Shown here: positions 61,305-64,000 of the stretch, one piece after another
How positions within the stretch are numbered: position 1 is the stretch's first letter
How the letters are laid out: each line of letters begins with the position of its first letter
Assembly: GCF_050003625.1 (NCBI RefSeq)
Contig: NC_134400.1
Coordinates: 227,332,085 to 227,396,084, forward strand
DNA: 64,000 nucleotides
From: Haematobia irritans
Taxonomy: Eukaryota; Arthropoda; Insecta; Diptera; Muscidae
Reading direction: 5' to 3'
The notes under the pieces: generated by a model
Told to the model about the DNA's origin: nothing
What the model saw: only the letters and a program-made list of their open reading frames with translations
Databases searched by the model: none
Translations under genes and position numbers: made by a program

Positions 61305-62386
61305 AATAACGAATTAGTGGAGGAACTGGACAGAAACAACATGATTTCGCCTGCAGAGAAAAAGCGACTAAAAATGGACGTAGCTACAGCACCAAGGATT
61401 TATGGCTTGTCAAAAACACATAAAGATGGTTATCCATTACGGCCAATTTGCTCATCTATAGATTCACCTTCGAGCAATCTCTGCAAGTACATTGGAAACC
61501 TTTTAAAAATTTTAACACAGGACTCGAAGTACAATATAAAGGACTCCCTGCAATTTAAAAATAAGATCAAGAACCTGACTATCAAGGAGGATGAAAAATT
61601 AGTATCTTTTGACGTTGTGTCCCTATTCCCAAGTGTACCGGTTGACTTAGCTTTAAAAATCATCGAAAGTAGATGGCAAGAATTGGAGGGCCATACTAGA
61701 CTTACAAAGAATATATTTATGAAAATTTTAAAATTCTGCATAGTGGAGAATAGATACTTTACGTATGAAGACAAAAAAAACATTTACTGGACAACTGCAT
61801 GGAAAACTTGACAACAAAACCAAAAATCTTGACGAAATATGTGGACGATATATTTGCTGTGGTTCGGGAAGGTGCAATACATGAGATCTTGACAACATTA
61901 AATGGCTTCCATAATAGCATAAAATTCACGGTAGAAATAGAGAAAAACGGCAGAATTCCATACTTAGACACGCTGGTTATCAGGAAGGAAAATTATAAAC
62001 TTGGTTTAGATTGGTACCAAAAACCAACAGCATCGGGGAGAATAATGAATTATTTTTCACAACACCCAAAAAGGATAGTGATTAACACAGCAAAAAATCT
62101 TATAAACAGGGTGTTAAACATAAGTGACAAAGAATATCATTCTAAAAACAAATCCATTATTAGAGATATTCTACACAACAATAATTTTCCAAAATATTTA
62201 ATTAATGACTTAATATCACAATTTAAACCGGAGGGGAAAAACCAAAACGAAAATAAAAACGAGGAAACAATATACAAGTCACTAGTATATGTCAACAAAT
62301 TATCAGAACGAATTACAAACTCTGAAATCTTTGATAAAGGACAATACACTTTAGCACACAAGTCAAACAATACTCTCAAAAAATGA
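61305..62386 (+). pseudogene. Penelope-like RT, central and C-terminal part
   Basis: It reads APRIYGLSKTHKDGYPLRPI, then SPSSNLCKYIG, SFDVVSLFPSVPVDLAL (first catalytic Asp) and ENRYFTYEDK. A deletion with frameshift near 61780 has removed the expected GSPLSP-type motif. The next frame continues with LTKYVDDIFAVV (YVDD at 61838-61849), GRIPYLDTLVIRKEN and WYQKPTASGRIMNYFSQHPK. The lost motif makes the enzyme inactive. Confidence 0.85.
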
Positions 62387-62395
62387 TTTTCCAAC

Positions 62396-62816
62396 ATGAA
62401 AATCAAGATCCCCACAATGGAAAAACATAATACGATTTATGAAATACCGTGCGGTGGAAATAATAAAGAAAAATGTGAAAAAGTTTATGTAGGAACACCC
62501 AAAAACAAATTAAAAACAAGAATTTCACTCGAATACCACAAAAATGGCACTAGCAGACCACTGTGCAAGAAACAATCATACCCCAAACTTTGACGACGTA
62601 AGAATATTAGAAAGAGAGAATAATTACAGCAAAAGGTTTACACTAGAAACACTTCACATAAACAATGTACCTGCAACAAAACGAATGAACTTCAAAGTTG
62701 ATACAGAAAACATCGCTCACTGTTACAGGCATTTGCTTCGGAAAAGGAAACAACAAATACATGGTAGTGATCATCGTGCAATAGTAAAAACAACTCAGTG
62801 CAATACAGACAGCTGA
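62396..62816 (+). pseudogene. Penelope-like GIY-YIG endonuclease
   Basis: The first frame reads HNTIYEIPCGG then KVYVGTPKNKLKTRI, the GIY-YIG core as it appears in Penelope-like elements. After a frameshift near 62548, LADHCARNNHTPNFDDVRIL and ERENNYSKRFTLETLHI continue the domain. The enzyme would cut the target for priming. A stop separates it from the RT frame upstream. Confidence 0.8.
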
Positions 62817-63094
62817 CGAGGGTAGTGAATCTACAGTAGCTTTAAGTATTTTGTGTTGTGGATACTATACATGTAAGTCATTGGTTGTGTTGCTGTTTTA
62901 ATTTTTCTGTTCGCCTGATACTTGAAAAATGAGATTAAGATATGTCTGTCCGATTTTTGTATAATTATATTATCCTATAATACAATTTGAGATTATTAAC
63001 TAAAAGTAATTAAGATTTACACTTATTTAAATTATTAAATGTTTAATACTGTGATATTTATGAAATGTAATATCTATAAATCTATTGTAGACCC

Positions 63095-63127
63095 CTGAGG
63101 AAGCGATTCAATATCGTAATCGCGAAA
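63095..63127 (+). ncRNA. Hammerhead-ribozyme-like motif in Penelope-like 3' region
   Basis: CTGAGGA (63095-63101) is followed by A, a perfect 6 bp stem GCGATT/AATCGC with a 9 base loop (63103-63123), and then GAAA (63124-63127). CTGANGA - stem II - GAAA is the conserved hammerhead core, and Penelope-like elements are known to carry hammerheads. The extra A before the stem and my failure to assign stems I and III with a cleavage site leave this unproven. Confidence 0.45.
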
Positions 63128-63197
63128 TATTGGGAATAATAAATAAAATATTTTAAAAAGACCTCGAGCTTGAAGAACCATTAATTTTTAATTTATA

Positions 63198-63632
63198 AGC
63201 AATATTTTTATACTAAAAGAGTCTTATTGTGTCAACTGTTTTGCACGCACTCATCGATTTCGCGATTGTCGATCCCGAAATATGTGTCGTTTATGTGGCA
63301 GACCTCATAACAGTCTTCTGCATCCGAATTATGACAGTACTAATCAATTGCGTAATCGAGGATCAAGAAATAATCGAGATAATGATGAAATTGGTACTCA
63401 TGGACAATCTCGAGCTACAGACCGTAACCGTCGCGAATATGACGAAGTTGTTACTCATAGACCATCTCGAGGGGCAGATCATAACCGTAAACAGTCATCC
63501 AGAAACCGCAACTCTAATCGAACGGCAAAAAATTTGCAGAACCATACGACTAATTCAGAAAAATCTAATCAACAAATCGTATCGGAAGCTATACGTGCAC
63601 TTACATCTGTCCTGTGTACTAATCAATCATAA
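63198..63632 (+). CDS. Candidate exon 2, right part: zinc knuckles 2-3 and basic tail
   Basis: The frame reads LKESYCVNCFARTHRFRDC, then NMCRLCGRPHNSLLHPN, then a long Arg/Asn/Ser/His-rich tail (RNRGSRNNRDND..., SRNRNSNRT) to TAA 63630-63632. C-x2-C-x4-H-x4-C and C-x2-C-x4-H-x4-H match knuckles 2 and 3 of the gag at 54650-54760. It is separated from knuckle 1 (58792-58830) by the Penelope-like element. The stop lies 24 bases before the 3' LTR, so the frame belongs to the LTR element. An RNA-binding, nucleocapsid-like product is inferred. Confidence 0.6.
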   Translation, partial: SNIFILKESYCVNCFARTHRFRDCRSRNMCRLCGRPHNSLLHPNYDSTNQLRNRGSRNNRDNDEIGTHGQSRATDRNRREYDEVVTHRPSRGADHNRKQSSRNRNSNRTAKNLQNHTTNSEKSNQQIVSEAIRALTSVLCTNQS

Positions 63633-63656
63633 ATGCTATTTTCTGAGTCGGCAGCA

Positions 63657-64000
63657 TGTCTAATATTCAAATATTAGACAAAACAAATTTTATTGATGTT
63701 CATATTTGTTTCCTTTTAAATATGTATTATATATAATTTTTCTTATTTCATATATTTGAATTTAAATTTTGAATTAATTAACGTCAAGATTTTGAATTGA
63801 TTACATAGTTTAAGATACACTGAAACTAATTGAAATTCATTATGGATTAATATCTAGCTAGTTATAGATAAATGTCAAATAAAGTTTCTTGGTAAGAAGC
63901 TGTATATGCGAACTTACTTACTTCGCACACTTCAACTGGTGAGCAACTTCTAACCAAATAAACTAATTGTGACACTAACTAACTTCACTTTTGGTTTTTA
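63657..64000 (+). repeat. 3' LTR (cut by window end)
   Basis: Begins TGTCTAATATT and matches 49212-49555 with two substitutions (near positions 107 and 121 of the LTR). It continues past the window, so its length, end and the target duplication cannot be given. Confidence 0.92.

Larger units (their letters stand above)
58879..63197 (+). mobile_element. Penelope-like element, 5'-truncated, with DINE insertion
   Basis: It holds the RT and GIY-YIG endonuclease of a Penelope-like retroelement, inserted in the zinc-knuckle exon: knuckle 1 lies to the left, knuckles 2 and 3 to the right. The coding sequence begins mid-frame at the left junction (EIKEKSTATHKKKLLKL), so the 5' part is missing. A 3' untranslated region of about 380 bases includes a hammerhead-like motif (63095-63127). 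The right boundary is approximate. Confidence 0.8.

Overview
This window looks like a transposon graveyard from a fly, probably a higher dipteran of the calyptrate or muscid type. The support is the strong AT richness, the long (AT)n arrays, DINE-1/INE-1-like repeats, tRNA-derived SINEs, LOA-type and jockey/CR1-type LINEs, a DD41D mariner, BEL/Pao and Penelope-like elements, and broken exons matching pacman/XRN1, RTEL1 and TEX10. I find no intact host gene. The only uninterrupted long reading frame is a mariner transposase, and one of its catalytic residues is changed.

Layout. 0-9 kb: unassigned AT-rich DNA, a 0.5 kb AT array, a 1.6 kb TIR element with two tRNA-like heads, a 268 bp palindrome with an AT core, and a hAT-like element with an 8 bp target duplication that holds two further insertions. 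9.7-17.6 kb: one Tc1-like element (TIRs at 9668 and 17648) stretched from about 1.4 kb to 8 kb by two oppositely oriented 2.07 kb elements and two DINE-1-like insertions. 18-22.5 kb: a second DINE-like family and a foldback element. 22.7-26.7 kb: a SINE next to a degenerate LINE that is split by a second, reversed LINE. 27.9-32.8 kb: a near full-length but frameshifted LOA-like LINE with a 15 bp target duplication. 33.5-38.9 kb: two copies of one TIR element; the second copy preserves the empty sites of three insertions found in the first. 41-45 kb: a hAT MITE, then fragments of three conserved host genes. 46-49 kb: a DINE with an expanded AT tract, and GC-richer tandem repeats. 49.2-64 kb: a BEL/Pao LTR element that inserted into a MITE and itself received a mariner and a Penelope-like element; the latter holds a DINE.

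How it fits together. Almost everything is explained by nested insertion, reaching four levels at the right end (MITE, LTR element, Penelope-like element, DINE). Many small elements share ends starting CAC and TA (sometimes TG) target duplications, as expected for Tc1/mariner-type mobilisation. The SINE carries the 3' tail of the LOA-like LINE, which fits mobilisation by that LINE's machinery. The most unusual unit is the LTR element: besides gag-pol it seems to have a short Arg/Ser-rich first exon near the 5' LTR and a second exon just before the 3' LTR. Donor, acceptor and reading phase match, and the joined frame would encode a second set of three zinc knuckles.
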